64,000 nt of DNA from Treponema sp. (GTDB taxonomy: Bacteria; Spirochaetota; Spirochaetia; Treponematales; Breznakiellaceae). The notes under the pieces are model-generated. The model saw only the letters and a program-made list of their open reading frames with translations, ran no database searches and was not told the origin of the DNA. Position 1 is the stretch's first letter. Each line of letters opens with the position of its first letter. The stretch spans positions 39,380 through 103,379 of the forward strand of contig WQXU01000011.1 in NCBI GenBank assembly GCA_009781635.1, written 5' to 3'. The position numbers and the translations under genes were made by a program. Below, one piece after another: positions 35,979 through 44,884 of the stretch.

Positions 35979-38000
35979 TTACCTGTTATTGCGGTTTTGC
36001 TGGCTGAAATTATCCAGCGAATTTGAAAGCTGCTCCATTCGCGCATATGCAGATTCCATTCTTGCATATTGAATGCGTAAATCCTGTTCTCTTGCCGCTA
36101 ACTGCCTGTCAAGGGTTGCAATGCGTCTTTCGTCACTGTTAATACGTGAATCAATCGTGCTGGTTTTTAATGAAATAATACCGCCTGTTTCTACAAAAGG
36201 CCTTACAAGGGTATCCACATTAAAGGCAACTCCGGTATCAGCTAACATATCGCCTGTTGTATCGCTTGCAAAGAGATCTTTTATCGCCAATATCTTTGTT
36301 TCAAGCGCCAGATCAAGCGCTCTTTCGTCAATTTCCAGATAGCCTCTTAACCGTGAAGGATCATAGCCGCTTGCACGTGTAGCATTTGAGCTTATGCCAA
36401 TCTGGGCAAGAAGGGAAAGATCCCTTTCAAGGCTTGTGGGGTAGGGCGCTGTAACTGCGCGTAAAAGATTGCTTCTGAATGTATTTAGAGTTGTATCGCC
36501 TGCAAAAACACCGAGCCTTTCCCTCATGGAAGTTTTTTCGTCCGCTGTTAAATATGTAAGTTCGTCAATTAATCTGTCGTCTCTGCGCGTAAGTATATTT
36601 ATTTCTGCCATCAGGCGGTTGTAATTCCCCACAAAGGAAATAATCGCTTCTTTAACAGCTTCTACATTCGCGGCTATATTCAATTCGACAGGCCTTTCGG
36701 AAGTACCCCTTAAATTCAAAGTAACGCCGGGAATAAGATCGTCAATGCTGTTAGTAGACCTTGTAATTTCAATGCCTTCCATAAGGATTATTGCATCGCG
36801 CGATGTGGAAACAGCATTTTTCGGCTTTAATCCTCCGCTTGTTGAATCGGGATCCAGCACTTCAACTTTGCCTACAAATATATCCCTGTGTGTATTTGAA
36901 TTTTCTATATTGAGGGAGACAATTGTTTTTCCGCGCGCAACTTCTGCAAGATTATACTGCCTTGCAGAAAACGCACTGGTATCATTTATTGCAGGAAGCC
37001 TTGCAGTTGTGCCGTCAGAAAAAGCAAGATGTAAAACTGCCATGTCATCATGGCGCGGCGGCGGAGCAGGAACAGTAAATTCGGGCAGGGGAGCTGCAGA
37101 CGGTACGTTTTGAATTGTAATGCCTGAATATGTAACAGAACCCGAAGGAACATCCGGGCCCGGGGGAGGTTTCGGCACATTATGAGTGTCGCCTGTTTCT
37201 ACTCTGGTTCTTGTTTCAAGCCTTAGTACCAAAGGAGAATCATCACTTACAAATATATTTACAGGAATAGCCGCTGCAGAGTTTGGACCTGCCTGAAGTA
37301 TTCCTTCATTTACTGTTACATTTGAATTATTCGCCGCGTTTCTTTGTATAAGGCTTTCATCAATCGTGATATTGCGCGAGTCGGCGCTGACTTCCATCAT
37401 GCCTATACTCATGGCAAAGGATGCTGCATCGCCTGAAAATCCAAGCCTGTTTTCTGAACCTGTTTCCTTTGCTTCTATAAGAAGGGATCTTGTCCCGGAT
37501 TGTACAGCAATAAGTGAGGCTGCAATTTTATCGCGGCCTCTGCGGTTTATAATATCAACAAATTCTCTTAAAGTGCCGCCGCGGAAATTAATCGATATTT
37601 CTTCATTTCCAACGGTAAAAATATAATTGCCTGCGTCGATTCTTGCCCTTTCATCCATAGGCTGGGAAAGGAATCTGTCCTGGGCTGCAAGCTGTTTTAC
37701 TGTAAAACGAAGCGATTGTTCTGCAGCTTCCCTTGTCGCTGTGGCGGTAATTACATTGCTGTCAGTGCTGCTGCCGATTCTGTCGTTAAAGGGATTTTGA
37801 AAAGAGAAGAGCATACGGGAACTTTCCCGCAAGGAACTTATCCGCCTTCCTACTTCCTGCCAATATCCTTTTTGAACCTGAAGAGTGTCTATATTACGCT
37901 GCGCTCTGTCCCTGGGAATTCTCTCAAGATTCATCAGGTCTTCAACTATCTGATCAGAATTAAACCTGCTTCTTACCCCAGGAATATAAATGTCGGACAT
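35979..38000 (-). CDS. fliD: Flagellar filament cap protein FliD (HAP2)
   Basis: Forms the filament cap that folds flagellin subunits at the tip; in spirochaetes the filament is periplasmic. The N-terminal family block (MSDIYIPGVRSRFNSDQIVEDLM) and the central FliD repeats are clear, with a C-terminal coiled-coil segment QLAAREQDLRIQYARMESAYARMEQ typical of the family. At 673 aa it is longer than most FliD because of an inserted low-complexity Pro-rich region around residues 270-320. The upstream gap to flaG is 41 nt. Confidence 0.95.
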   Translation of the reverse strand: MSDIYIPGVRSRFNSDQIVEDLMNLERIPRDRAQRNIDTLQVQKGYWQEVGRRISSLRESSRMLFSFQNPFNDRIGSSTDSNVITATATREAAEQSLRFTVKQLAAQDRFLSQPMDERARIDAGNYIFTVGNEEISINFRGGTLREFVDIINRRGRDKIAASLIAVQSGTRSLLIEAKETGSENRLGFSGDAASFAMSIGMMEVSADSRNITIDESLIQRNAANNSNVTVNEGILQAGPNSAAAIPVNIFVSDDSPLVLRLETRTRVETGDTHNVPKPPPGPDVPSGSVTYSGITIQNVPSAAPLPEFTVPAPPPRHDDMAVLHLAFSDGTTARLPAINDTSAFSARQYNLAEVARGKTIVSLNIENSNTHRDIFVGKVEVLDPDSTSGGLKPKNAVSTSRDAIILMEGIEITRSTNSIDDLIPGVTLNLRGTSERPVELNIAANVEAVKEAIISFVGNYNRLMAEINILTRRDDRLIDELTYLTADEKTSMRERLGVFAGDTTLNTFRSNLLRAVTAPYPTSLERDLSLLAQIGISSNATRASGYDPSRLRGYLEIDERALDLALETKILAIKDLFASDTTGDMLADTGVAFNVDTLVRPFVETGGIISLKTSTIDSRINSDERRIATLDRQLAAREQDLRIQYARMESAYARMEQLSNSLDNFSQQNRNNR

Positions 38001-38041
38001 AAACCTGAATCTCCCCGCTTATACAGGCTGAACCTGCCGAA

Positions 38042-38371
38042 TTAGACCATTTCATCAAATAAAAGACCAATAGCATCCTTCAGACTTCTGTGCATTCTCT
38101 GCAATTCTTCGGGCGGTATTATCTTAACCACCTTATCGGTCTCTTTATCTATGACCTTGACGATCACCTCATTTGAATTGTGATCTACCACAAACTGCAG
38201 CTTCTTGTTTAAAGCGCTTCCAATTTTTTCCAGATCTGCTGCCTGAGAGTAAACTGCCTGAGGTTTTACCTTATTTTCCGGTTGAGTATTCTGTCTGTAC
38301 GCTTGCTGGCGTATATCGCCCGGAAGCGGAGCCGGCGAGACAGGAGAAAATCCCACACTTGCTACTGACAT
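38042..38371 (-). CDS. flaG: FlaG-family flagellar protein
   Basis: Small flagellar protein that helps control filament length in other bacteria. The C-terminal FlaG domain (SALNKKLQFVVDHNSNEVIVKVIDKETDKVVKIIPPEELQRM) is unmistakable, and the N-terminal part is low-complexity Pro/Gln. The start ATG reading MSVASVGF is chosen because GGAGGT sits seven bases upstream; a frame extension of 21 codons before it has no such site. It precedes fliD, the common gene order. Confidence 0.9.
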   Translation of the reverse strand: MSVASVGFSPVSPAPLPGDIRQQAYRQNTQPENKVKPQAVYSQAADLEKIGSALNKKLQFVVDHNSNEVIVKVIDKETDKVVKIIPPEELQRMHRSLKDAIGLLFDEMV

Positions 38372-38421
38372 TTTGATACCTCCATGTAAAATCTCCGGCA
38401 TCCAAGGATTGTGCCGGATAA

Positions 38422-38450
38422 TTCCTTCCGCCAATCCCTGGCAGAAGGAA
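38422..38450 (-). other. Hairpin between second flaB and flaG
   Basis: Minus strand reads TTCCTTCTGCC, a 7-nt loop and GGCGGAAGGAA, an 11-bp stem with one G-U pair. No U-run follows directly. It may protect the 3' end of the flagellin mRNA, or act as partial terminator 51 nt before flaG. Confidence 0.55.
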
Positions 38451-38455
38451 GAGCC

Positions 38456-38525
38456 ACCTGACCGCTTAAAGTTTATTTAATTTACAATATTTATACAGCA
38501 AAAATAAAACTTTAAGTGGTCAGGT
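38456..38525. repeat. 19-bp inverted repeat downstream of second flaB
   Basis: Arms 38456-38474 and 38507-38525 (ACCTGACCGCTTAAAGTTT and its near-complement) match at 18 of 19 positions with a 32-nt AT-rich loop. The loop carries TATAAA-like sequence, so the palindrome could flank a flaG promoter, like the repeats around the two flaB promoters. Confidence 0.6.
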
Positions 38526-38598
38526 AAAGACAGTGAAGGCGCGAACTCCACTGTCCTTCCCGCAGCACCCGGAATACCGGGCGCTGATTGCTGATGCG

Positions 38599-38623
38599 AA
38601 AAAAAGACGACGTCCAGAAGTCT
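38599..38623 (-). terminator. Weak candidate terminator of second flaB
   Basis: Leftward reading gives a short AGAC...GTCT stem with a GACGTC core followed by seven U. The stem is short, so this call rests mostly on the U-run placed 35 nt after the stop. Confidence 0.4.
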
Positions 38624-38658
38624 CTTGTTTCGCTTTGTTTTTAAATCGCCAGAGCTTA

Positions 38659-39513
38659 TTACGAAAGAAGCTGCAGAACAGACTGTGTCCGCAGATTGGC
38701 CTGTGCCAGCATTGCGGTTCCGGTCTGGTTCAGGATGGAATCCCTTGTAAAGTCAACCATCTTGTTTGCCATATTCGTATCTCTGATGCGTGATTCGGCA
38801 GCCTGGATATTCTCTGCCGCAATGGCTACGCCCTGCGCTGCCATTTCAAAACGATTCTGATAAGCGCCAAGATCTGCGCGTTGTTTTGAAACAATCTTTA
38901 ACGCGCTGTCAACAGTGCCGATTGCAAGGTTTGCCTGAGCAGGATCCTCAATTGTAAGTTTTCCGGAACTTCCCTGAGAATCAACTAAACCAAGCGCGCC
39001 TGCGGACATATCGCCGATAAAAATCCTTGCATTCTGATCCATATTCGCACCAACCTGCAATTGCATAATTCTGCCTGACTGCGAATCCTGGGCAAATGCA
39101 CCAGTTAGCATGTTCATGCCGTTAAACTGGGCATGACTAGCGATACGATTGACTTCGTCGACCATTGCTGAAACCTCGACCTGAATCTGCATGCGATCCT
39201 CGTCTGAATAGATTCCGTTAGCTGATTGTACCGCTAATTCTCTAAGACGGTGCAGAATATCCTGGGTTCCCTGAAGATAACCTTCAGAAGCCTGAATAAA
39301 AGACACACCGTTTTGGATATTGCGTTCGGCCTGCTGCAAACCGCGAATCTGACTCCTCATTTTCTCGGAGACTGCGAGTCCTGAAGCATCATCACCAGCA
39401 CGATTGATCCTCATACCGGAGCTTAATTTCTCCATGTTCTTGGTCAACGAAAGCTGTGTTACACCGAGCTGACGATCGGCGTACATGGCGCTCATGTTGT
39501 GATTAATAATCAT
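38659..39513 (-). CDS. flaB: Flagellin FlaB (second of two)
   Basis: Core filament subunit of the periplasmic flagellum. It has the canonical spirochaete FlaB N-terminal block ([15 protein letters not shown], then [29 protein letters not shown]) and the C-terminal block ([35 protein letters not shown]). It is 284 aa with almost no variable D2/D3 domain. It is about 75% identical by eye to the flagellin upstream. GGAGGG lies seven bases before the ATG. Its own promoter lies 143-171 nt upstream inside an inverted repeat. FlaB paralogue numbering cannot be decided from sequence alone. Confidence 0.96.
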   Translation of the reverse strand: MIINHNMSAMYADRQLGVTQLSLTKNMEKLSSGMRINRAGDDASGLAVSEKMRSQIRGLQQAERNIQNGVSFIQASEGYLQGTQDILHRLRELAVQSANGIYSDEDRMQIQVEVSAMVDEVNRIASHAQFNGMNMLTGAFAQDSQSGRIMQLQVGANMDQNARIFIGDMSAGALGLVDSQGSSGKLTIEDPAQANLAIGTVDSALKIVSKQRADLGAYQNRFEMAAQGVAIAAENIQAAESRIRDTNMANKMVDFTRDSILNQTGTAMLAQANLRTQSVLQLLS

Positions 39514-39537
39514 TATATACCCTCCATGTTTGCTTAT

Positions 39538-39558
39538 CTTCGGCTATCCATGCCGAAG
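39538..39558 (-). other. Leader hairpin before second flaB
   Basis: CTTCGGC and GCCGAAG form a perfect 7-bp stem with a 7-nt loop. It ends 14 nt before the Shine-Dalgarno GGAGGG, so it can influence translation or mRNA stability. Confidence 0.6.
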
Positions 39559-39644
39559 CCGTTCACGGGAGCAGTTTCCAAAAAGGTCTCGCGCTTGTCC
39601 GGCCACTTGTCCGGGCTGCCTTTCTGTACATCTGCAAACAGAAC

Positions 39645-39706
39645 GAAACGATTAATTTATAGCGCGCTTAAAAACTGTGTGCAAATGCCAATAAATTAAA
39701 CGTTTC
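39645..39706 (-). promoter_or_regulatory. Sigma70-type promoter of second flaB inside an inverted repeat
   Basis: Minus strand TTGCAC (39679-39684) and TATAAA (39656-39661) are 17 nt apart. The 16-nt arms 39645-39660 and 39691-39706 (GAAACG-A/T-TTAATTTAT) pair with one mismatch and enclose the -35 while overlapping the -10. A dimeric regulator site is plausible. Confidence 0.6.
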
Positions 39707-39721
39707 ATGCTGTCCCGTTCA

Positions 39722-39748
39722 CCCGGCTGTTTAAATTAAGCAGCCGGG
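39722..39748. other. Hairpin in flaB-flaB intergenic region
   Basis: CCCGGCTG and CAGCCGGG pair perfectly over 8 bp around an 11-nt AT loop. There is no U-run on either strand, so it is more likely an RNA stabiliser or processing site than an intrinsic terminator. Confidence 0.5.
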
Positions 39749-39820
39749 CGGCTGAAGGGATTTTGTCAAATAACCCTGTACGGCATTTAAAAAGTATAAA
39801 TACCGACGAAACTAGAGCAG

Positions 39821-39859
39821 GGCTTGAATCCATTTCCACGGATCTTAAGGATTCAAGCC
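39821..39859. other. 11-bp hairpin after first flaB
   Basis: GGCTTGAATCC and GGATTCAAGCC pair perfectly, with a 17-nt loop, about 28 nt after the stop of the first flaB on the leftward strand. Also without a U-run. Confidence 0.5.
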
Positions 39860-39886
39860 GCCTATTACTTCGATAATATTATCACA

Positions 39887-40744
39887 TTATTGTAATAATG
39901 ACAATATCGAAGTTGCCCTCTGATTGGCCTGCGCAAGCATTGCAGTTCCTGCCTGATTCAGAATTTGGTCCCTTACATAGTCAACCATCTGGTTAGCCAT
40001 GTTGGTATCTCTTATCCTGGATTCGGAGGCCTGCATGTTTTCGGCGCCGATGTCAAGACCGCGAACTGCATGTTCAAGACGGTTCTGATATGCGCCAAGG
40101 TCGGCCCTCTGCTTATTGATGATTTTAAGCGCGGCATCTACAACTCCGATGGTTCTGTTGGCATCATCCGGCGTTAAAAGGCTTACAAAGGACTCATCCA
40201 TCTGACGGATGCCCAATCCCTTTGCTGTCATGGTGCCGATAAAGACCTGTGCTCTTTGGTCCATATTGGCGCCGATATGCAGCCACATTGAAGCTGTTAC
40301 AACGTTCTCTCCCGTTGGGCGGCCAAAGCGTCCTGTGAGCATGTTCATTCCATTGAACTGAGCATGGGATGCAATTCTGTCTACTTCGTCAACAAGAGCA
40401 GATACTTCTACCTGAATGTAGAGTCTGTCTTCATCGCTGTAGATACCGTTGGCAGCCTGAACGGCCAATTCTCTTAAGCGCTGGAGAATATCCTGGGATT
40501 CCTGTAGATATCCTTCCGACACCTGGATGAAGGAAATGCCGTTCTGAGCATTTGTTGATGCCTGGTTAAGACCACGAATTTGGCTTCGCATTTTTTCTGA
40601 AACCGCTAATCCCGACGCGTCATCGCCGGCCCGGTTTATACGAAGTCCCGAGGAGAGTTTCTCCATGTTTTTGGTGAGGTAAACTTGGGTTACCTTGAGG
40701 GACCTGTCCGCAAACATTGCGCTCAGGTTGTGATTGATGATCAT
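39887..40744 (-). CDS. flaB: Flagellin FlaB (first of two)
   Basis: Core flagellin, 285 aa, with the same terminal blocks as its neighbour ([22 protein letters not shown] at the start, [37 protein letters not shown] at the end). The middle differs by a short insert near [21 protein letters not shown] is five bases before the ATG. A sigma28-like promoter is found about 120-147 nt upstream. Two tandem flagellins followed by flaG, fliD and the PilZ gene match the arrangement I recall around flaB1/flaB3 in T. pallidum. Confidence 0.96.
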   Translation of the reverse strand: MIINHNLSAMFADRSLKVTQVYLTKNMEKLSSGLRINRAGDDASGLAVSEKMRSQIRGLNQASTNAQNGISFIQVSEGYLQESQDILQRLRELAVQAANGIYSDEDRLYIQVEVSALVDEVDRIASHAQFNGMNMLTGRFGRPTGENVVTASMWLHIGANMDQRAQVFIGTMTAKGLGIRQMDESFVSLLTPDDANRTIGVVDAALKIINKQRADLGAYQNRLEHAVRGLDIGAENMQASESRIRDTNMANQMVDYVRDQILNQAGTAMLAQANQRATSILSLLQ

Positions 40745-40856
40745 AAGATCCTCCTTGAACTTTTAAGAAAGCATCCTTGCTTCCTTGCAGCTTTAGCTGC
40801 CACGGAAAATAATCTAAAGCAGAATCCGCGGAAACTCTGCTTATAGACAACTTCCC

Positions 40857-40915
40857 AGTTTCATTATCGGCAGATTAATTAAAATACTTTAATAAATTCT
40901 TTCGATAATGAAACT
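40857..40915 (-). promoter_or_regulatory. Sigma28-like promoter of first flaB inside a 13-bp inverted repeat
   Basis: Minus strand TAAA (40888-40891) is followed after 16 nt by GCCGATAA (40864-40871), one base longer than the TAAA-N15-GCCGATAA sigma28 consensus. Perfect 13-bp arms AGTTTCATTATCG (40857-40869) and CGATAATGAAACT (40903-40915) surround it. The right arm is followed on the plus strand by eight T, so the same palindrome could stop rightward RNA. Confidence 0.65.
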
Positions 40916-40925
40916 TTTTTTTCGT

Positions 40926-41417
40926 TTATTTCGGGAAAACGATTAATGGACGGCGCTGCCCTGTTTGCTGCAGCGCACTACCCTCCGGCAGGCTCATATC
41001 TCCCTGGGAACCGGTAAGTTTTTCAATAGTCTTCATTATTGATGATTTATCCGGTTTAATACTGCTTGTTACAGCGCTTTTAACAGCTGCAGTTGCCGCA
41101 TTCTTAACGGCCGTTTTTGCCGCATTTTTTACAGCGGTTTTTGCCACAGAAGATGTAGCTGACTTTGCCGCGGTTTTCACGGCTGTCTTTACAGAAGAAG
41201 CTTTTGTTTTCGCAGTTTTTACAGCTGTCTTTGCAGAGGCAACTTTCTTTGCCGCCGCTTTTGCAGTTGCGCTGTTTGCCACTGCCTTTTTTACAACCGG
41301 TTTTGCTGCATCTACAAGCTTTTTAGCAGCAGGTTTGGCCGCTTTTACCAATTTTGAATTTGCAGCATTTTTTAAAGTGCTTTTTACCGTCTTTTTACTG
41401 GCTGTTTCCTTTTTCAC
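40926..41417 (-). CDS. Histone H1-like Lys/Ala-rich protein
   Basis: 163 residues, the first 120 made of Ala/Lys/Val/Thr with KTAVK-, KAAAKK- and KNAAK-type tandem motifs, as in bacterial histone H1-like DNA-binding proteins (chlamydial Hc1, AlgP). A less basic tail (MKTIEKLTGSQGDMSLPEG) ends it. Strong net positive charge suggests nucleoid compaction or RNA binding. It stands alone between rarA and the flagellin promoter. The low-complexity composition means function cannot be read from sequence, only the class of protein. Confidence 0.7.
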   Translation of the reverse strand: MKKETASKKTVKSTLKNAANSKLVKAAKPAAKKLVDAAKPVVKKAVANSATAKAAAKKVASAKTAVKTAKTKASSVKTAVKTAAKSATSSVAKTAVKNAAKTAVKNAATAAVKSAVTSSIKPDKSSIMKTIEKLTGSQGDMSLPEGSALQQTGQRRPLIVFPK

Positions 41418-41519
41418 ATTCTACCTCTTGTTTGGAATATATTTATATTATAATACAAATATATCATGGAATTTGTATATTGTGAATTTTTTTTAAAATT
41501 ATGCTTTTAAAATAAAAAA

Positions 41520-43772
41520 CTATTCTGAAATTACTGCCTTGAAACAGATGCTTTTCCACAGCCAATTAACAGGGCCTTTTTGGATTCTGCTGCGTAATAT
41601 ATCTTCTATTGCGGCAAAATCTTTTTTTTCCAGGTGTTTTGCCATAAATGATCCCCAGCGTGACTTCCCGGCGTTAAACCAAGAGGCGAGATCCCTTTCT
41701 GTAATCAAACGTTCCTCTTTTTGTTCAATTATCTGAATGCCTGGAATAAAACCATTTTTTATGAATGCGCTTGATAAATCATCTTCATCAAATAAACCTG
41801 AAGAAGAAGAATCGTTAAAAAATGCATCTTCTGCCTGTTCAAGTTTTAAAGCAAGTTCATTCTGTGCGCATTCACGCGCTAAAATACGCGATACCCTCTG
41901 GCCAAGTTTTGGCGGAGAACATAAAAGTATTAAATTGCCGTTTTTTGACAGAAGGGGTCTTGCTCTGCGGCAGAGAAAATCAGGTTCAAATGATAAGCGC
42001 ACTGCGCGGATTAATATGTGGTCAAATTGAGAGCAGGAAAACCACTCTTCGCAGAATGAAGGCTCCGGCAAAACTTCTTCTGTTACGGCAATTTGAGGTT
42101 TCTCAAGGTCATCCAGTATGGAAGCATATTGTAAAAGAGCATCTTTTGCGCTCTGAGCGGATACAAGAGCTGCAGTCAAACCTTCCGGGCATTTTCTTAA
42201 GCTCTCCCATAACAGAAGGCCGTCATTTGCAAGAGGTACAAGGATGCGATTTTGGCGGGCAGGCGATGCCGATGAGAAAATAATGTTTCTGTCGTTTAAT
42301 AGAAGTTTACTGCGGCCGGATTCCAAACGTTTAAACCAGCTTTCTCTTCCTTTTGCCGCCGCAGACCATGATAGTATATCATTATCGCTGTCCGCCTGAG
42401 AGCCTAAAACAATTGCTGCCTGTAATTCCCGTTTTTGTAAAACATCCTCGCGGATTTTTCCTTCGTATCCAATCGAAGAAGGAATGTAGAAAGTTCTTCC
42501 GCGAAGAGAGCCTGGAAGGTACTGCTGCGCCGCCCAATGATCGCGGTAAGCATGAGGATAGACATACCCCTCACCGTGGCCGAAGGATTGTGCGTCCCGG
42601 CTTCCGTCACGCAGGTGATTTGGCACTTCTGCATCTTCTCTTTCAACTTCCTTAAGAGCGTCAAAGTAGGACATTGTTGTATTTGATTTTGGGGTAGTTG
42701 CCAAATAAAGACAGGCATGAGCAAGAGGGAAGTTTCCTTCCGGAAACCCTATGCGTTCAAAGGCCTGGGCGCAGGAAATAACTACAGACAGAGCAAGAGG
42801 ATCTGCAAGACCTACATCTTCGCTTGCAAGTATTATCATCCGCCTGAAAATAAACTTTGGATCTTCACCTGCCCTCACCATTTTTGCAAGCCAGTAAAGA
42901 GCGGCATCCGGATCACTGCCGCGCACACTTTTTATGAATGCGCTGATTGTATCAAAGTGGTAATCTCCGTCCCTGTCATATAAAAGCGCGCGCCTTTGGA
43001 TGCTTTCTTCCGCCGCTTTCATGGAAATACGGATTTGTGCGCCGGGCGGAGGAGGCCAGCCGTCCGCTTCTTTTTGCCCGGGCAGATTCCACGAGCTTGT
43101 TTCAATCGCAAGTTCCATTGCATTTAATAAACTGCGCGCATCTCCTCCGGCAATTTCAACAAGATGTTCCAAGGCCCCTTCTTCAAATTGAACATCCCAA
43201 TTTCCGTAAGCTCTTTCTTTATCCAAAAGAGTGCGCTTTGCAGTTTCCAAAAGTTCGTTTTCGCCCATGGGTTTTAACTGAAAAATCCTGCTGCGGCTTA
43301 CAAGTGCGCGGTTCACTTCAAAAAAAGGATTTTCAGTTGTTGCGCCTACAAGTATCAATGTTCCGTTTTCTACCCACGGCAGCAGCGCATCCTGCTGAGC
43401 CTTGTTCCAGCGGTGGACTTCGTCAACAAAAAGGATCGTTCTTTTACCGTAAAGCCTGAAGCGATCATCGGCGCGGTCAATTACTTCACGTATATCTTTA
43501 ACGCCGGAAAGGACTGCATTTAATTTTTCAAAGGCAGCGCGTGTTGTGTTTGCGATAACAGCGGCTAAAGATGTTTTTCCAGTCCCTGGAGGACCGTAGA
43601 GAATTATAGAAGAAAGGCGATCCGCCTGTATTGCACGGCGAAGAAGTCTTCCGTGCCCTACAATGTGATCCTGGCCAATAATGTCTTCCAGGGTACGCGG
43701 ACGCATTCTGTCGGCGAGAGGACTGCATTCACCAGACGATTTTTCATTTTTTGATGAAAACAATTCGTTCAT
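41520..43772 (-). CDS. rarA: RarA/MgsA-type AAA+ ATPase with extra C-terminal domain
   Basis: The N-terminal 430 residues are a replication-associated recombination ATPase that acts at stalled forks: Walker A GPPGTGKTS (about 61-69), Walker B ILFVDEVHR (about 112-120), sensor GATTENP, and the MgsA C-terminal block (ALYWLAKMVRAGEDPKFIFRRMI ... YPHAYRDHW). Usual RarA is about 430-450 aa. This protein continues 300 more residues with alternating strands and helices such as GRSKLLLNDRNIIFSSASPARQNRILVPLANDG. These look like a degenerate SAM-methyltransferase-type fold without a clear GxGxG. A fusion or acquired domain is the likely cause. Confidence 0.85.
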   Translation of the reverse strand: MNELFSSKNEKSSGECSPLADRMRPRTLEDIIGQDHIVGHGRLLRRAIQADRLSSIILYGPPGTGKTSLAAVIANTTRAAFEKLNAVLSGVKDIREVIDRADDRFRLYGKRTILFVDEVHRWNKAQQDALLPWVENGTLILVGATTENPFFEVNRALVSRSRIFQLKPMGENELLETAKRTLLDKERAYGNWDVQFEEGALEHLVEIAGGDARSLLNAMELAIETSSWNLPGQKEADGWPPPPGAQIRISMKAAEESIQRRALLYDRDGDYHFDTISAFIKSVRGSDPDAALYWLAKMVRAGEDPKFIFRRMIILASEDVGLADPLALSVVISCAQAFERIGFPEGNFPLAHACLYLATTPKSNTTMSYFDALKEVEREDAEVPNHLRDGSRDAQSFGHGEGYVYPHAYRDHWAAQQYLPGSLRGRTFYIPSSIGYEGKIREDVLQKRELQAAIVLGSQADSDNDILSWSAAAKGRESWFKRLESGRSKLLLNDRNIIFSSASPARQNRILVPLANDGLLLWESLRKCPEGLTAALVSAQSAKDALLQYASILDDLEKPQIAVTEEVLPEPSFCEEWFSCSQFDHILIRAVRLSFEPDFLCRRARPLLSKNGNLILLCSPPKLGQRVSRILARECAQNELALKLEQAEDAFFNDSSSSGLFDEDDLSSAFIKNGFIPGIQIIEQKEERLITERDLASWFNAGKSRWGSFMAKHLEKKDFAAIEDILRSRIQKGPVNWLWKSICFKAVISE

Positions 43773-43784
43773 TAATGACGCTGT

Positions 43785-44867
43785 TTATTCTTCAGCATTC
43801 CACTGCCACCCGCCGATATGCGAACGGTCTCTGTATGACCAGACACCCTTTTGCTGGGTGGAAGCAAAAAGGACTCCGTCTGCGGCCTGTAGAATATGAT
43901 TAACTCCGTGCTTGCCTATCGAAGATAAATACCGCTCGTAATCGTGAACAGAAGAACTCGGGAATGATCCTGGCCATCTGAATGAACTGCCGGCTTCAAA
44001 TCCGCCTGCCAAACTTAACTCAAGCTCCAAATAACCATGCGTATCGCTTGAACTGAATGAGTTTAAAACATCCTGTGTTCCCGCAAGAAGCATAAAAATT
44101 GGAACATGACCTTCCCATTTTGTCGTATAGACTGCAAGTGTGCCCTTATCGTTGGATGGACGTCCGCCCATACTAACATTTAAAGATACCGCCCCGCCAA
44201 CTGTTATGTTGAATAAATCACCGCCTCTTGTTATCGCCACAACCGTGACATTATCCCCAAGCAGTATAATTCCCCTGAAATTTCTGGAAGAAGTTTCAGG
44301 AACAAGGGTGATAATAGGACTGCCGCCTGTTGTGTAATAAATGCCGTCACTTGTACACAGAAAATAAGTACCGTTAAATGCAATGCCGCTTAAAAGAGAG
44401 AATGTACCGTCAATGGGAACTGCAGAAGAACTGCCGTCCTGTACATAGTAAAATTCATAAACGGAACCTGTAAGTACGCTGAAGAACAATTGATTGCCGG
44501 CTCCGAATAATGATTGAATATTTAATCCCTCTGTGGATATATCTTCCCAGGCAATTCCATCTGCAGACCGCTTTAACATGGGATTCCCCTCGATGCAGGC
44601 GTAAAGATAGTTATTTGTAGCGGAAATATCCCTTATCCAGCCTGGTAATTGCATATGGTTCCAGACATCGTTCTGATAGTTAAAAAGATTTCTGCCGGAT
44701 GCGACATACATCTTGCCGTCAAAATTAACAAGATTTGTAGGAGAGCCGGCTATGCGCGGTATAAGAGGCGGAAGCTCGCGTGAAACAGTATAAAATACAG
44801 GATCATTGCAGGATGCAAGCAAAAAAATTATCATTAAAAATAAAAAAATCAAAATATTTCTTTTCAT
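43785..44867 (-). CDS. Beta-propeller-like lipoprotein
   Basis: 360-residue lipoprotein with lipobox LASC (Cys20). The rest is rich in beta strands with repeating G-x-YVA/LYAC/YFLCTSDGIYYTT units, each ending in a W- or Y-containing strand, like a WD/sialidase-type propeller. No catalytic residues are apparent. It lies 12 nt before rarA and 17 nt after the beta-barrel gene, all leftward, so it may be co-transcribed with the barrel protein. Surface or periplasmic scaffold is the inferred role. Confidence 0.7.
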   Translation of the reverse strand: MKRNILIFLFLMIIFLLASCNDPVFYTVSRELPPLIPRIAGSPTNLVNFDGKMYVASGRNLFNYQNDVWNHMQLPGWIRDISATNNYLYACIEGNPMLKRSADGIAWEDISTEGLNIQSLFGAGNQLFFSVLTGSVYEFYYVQDGSSSAVPIDGTFSLLSGIAFNGTYFLCTSDGIYYTTGGSPIITLVPETSSRNFRGIILLGDNVTVVAITRGGDLFNITVGGAVSLNVSMGGRPSNDKGTLAVYTTKWEGHVPIFMLLAGTQDVLNSFSSSDTHGYLELELSLAGGFEAGSSFRWPGSFPSSSVHDYERYLSSIGKHGVNHILQAADGVLFASTQQKGVWSYRDRSHIGGWQWNAEE

Positions 44868-44884
44868 TTGTTCCTCAAAATATA

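Noticed and set aside
40857..40915. Terminator for the histone-like gene
   Set aside because: On that gene's strand the palindrome is not followed by U; the T-run is on the opposite strand, which has no gene reading into it.
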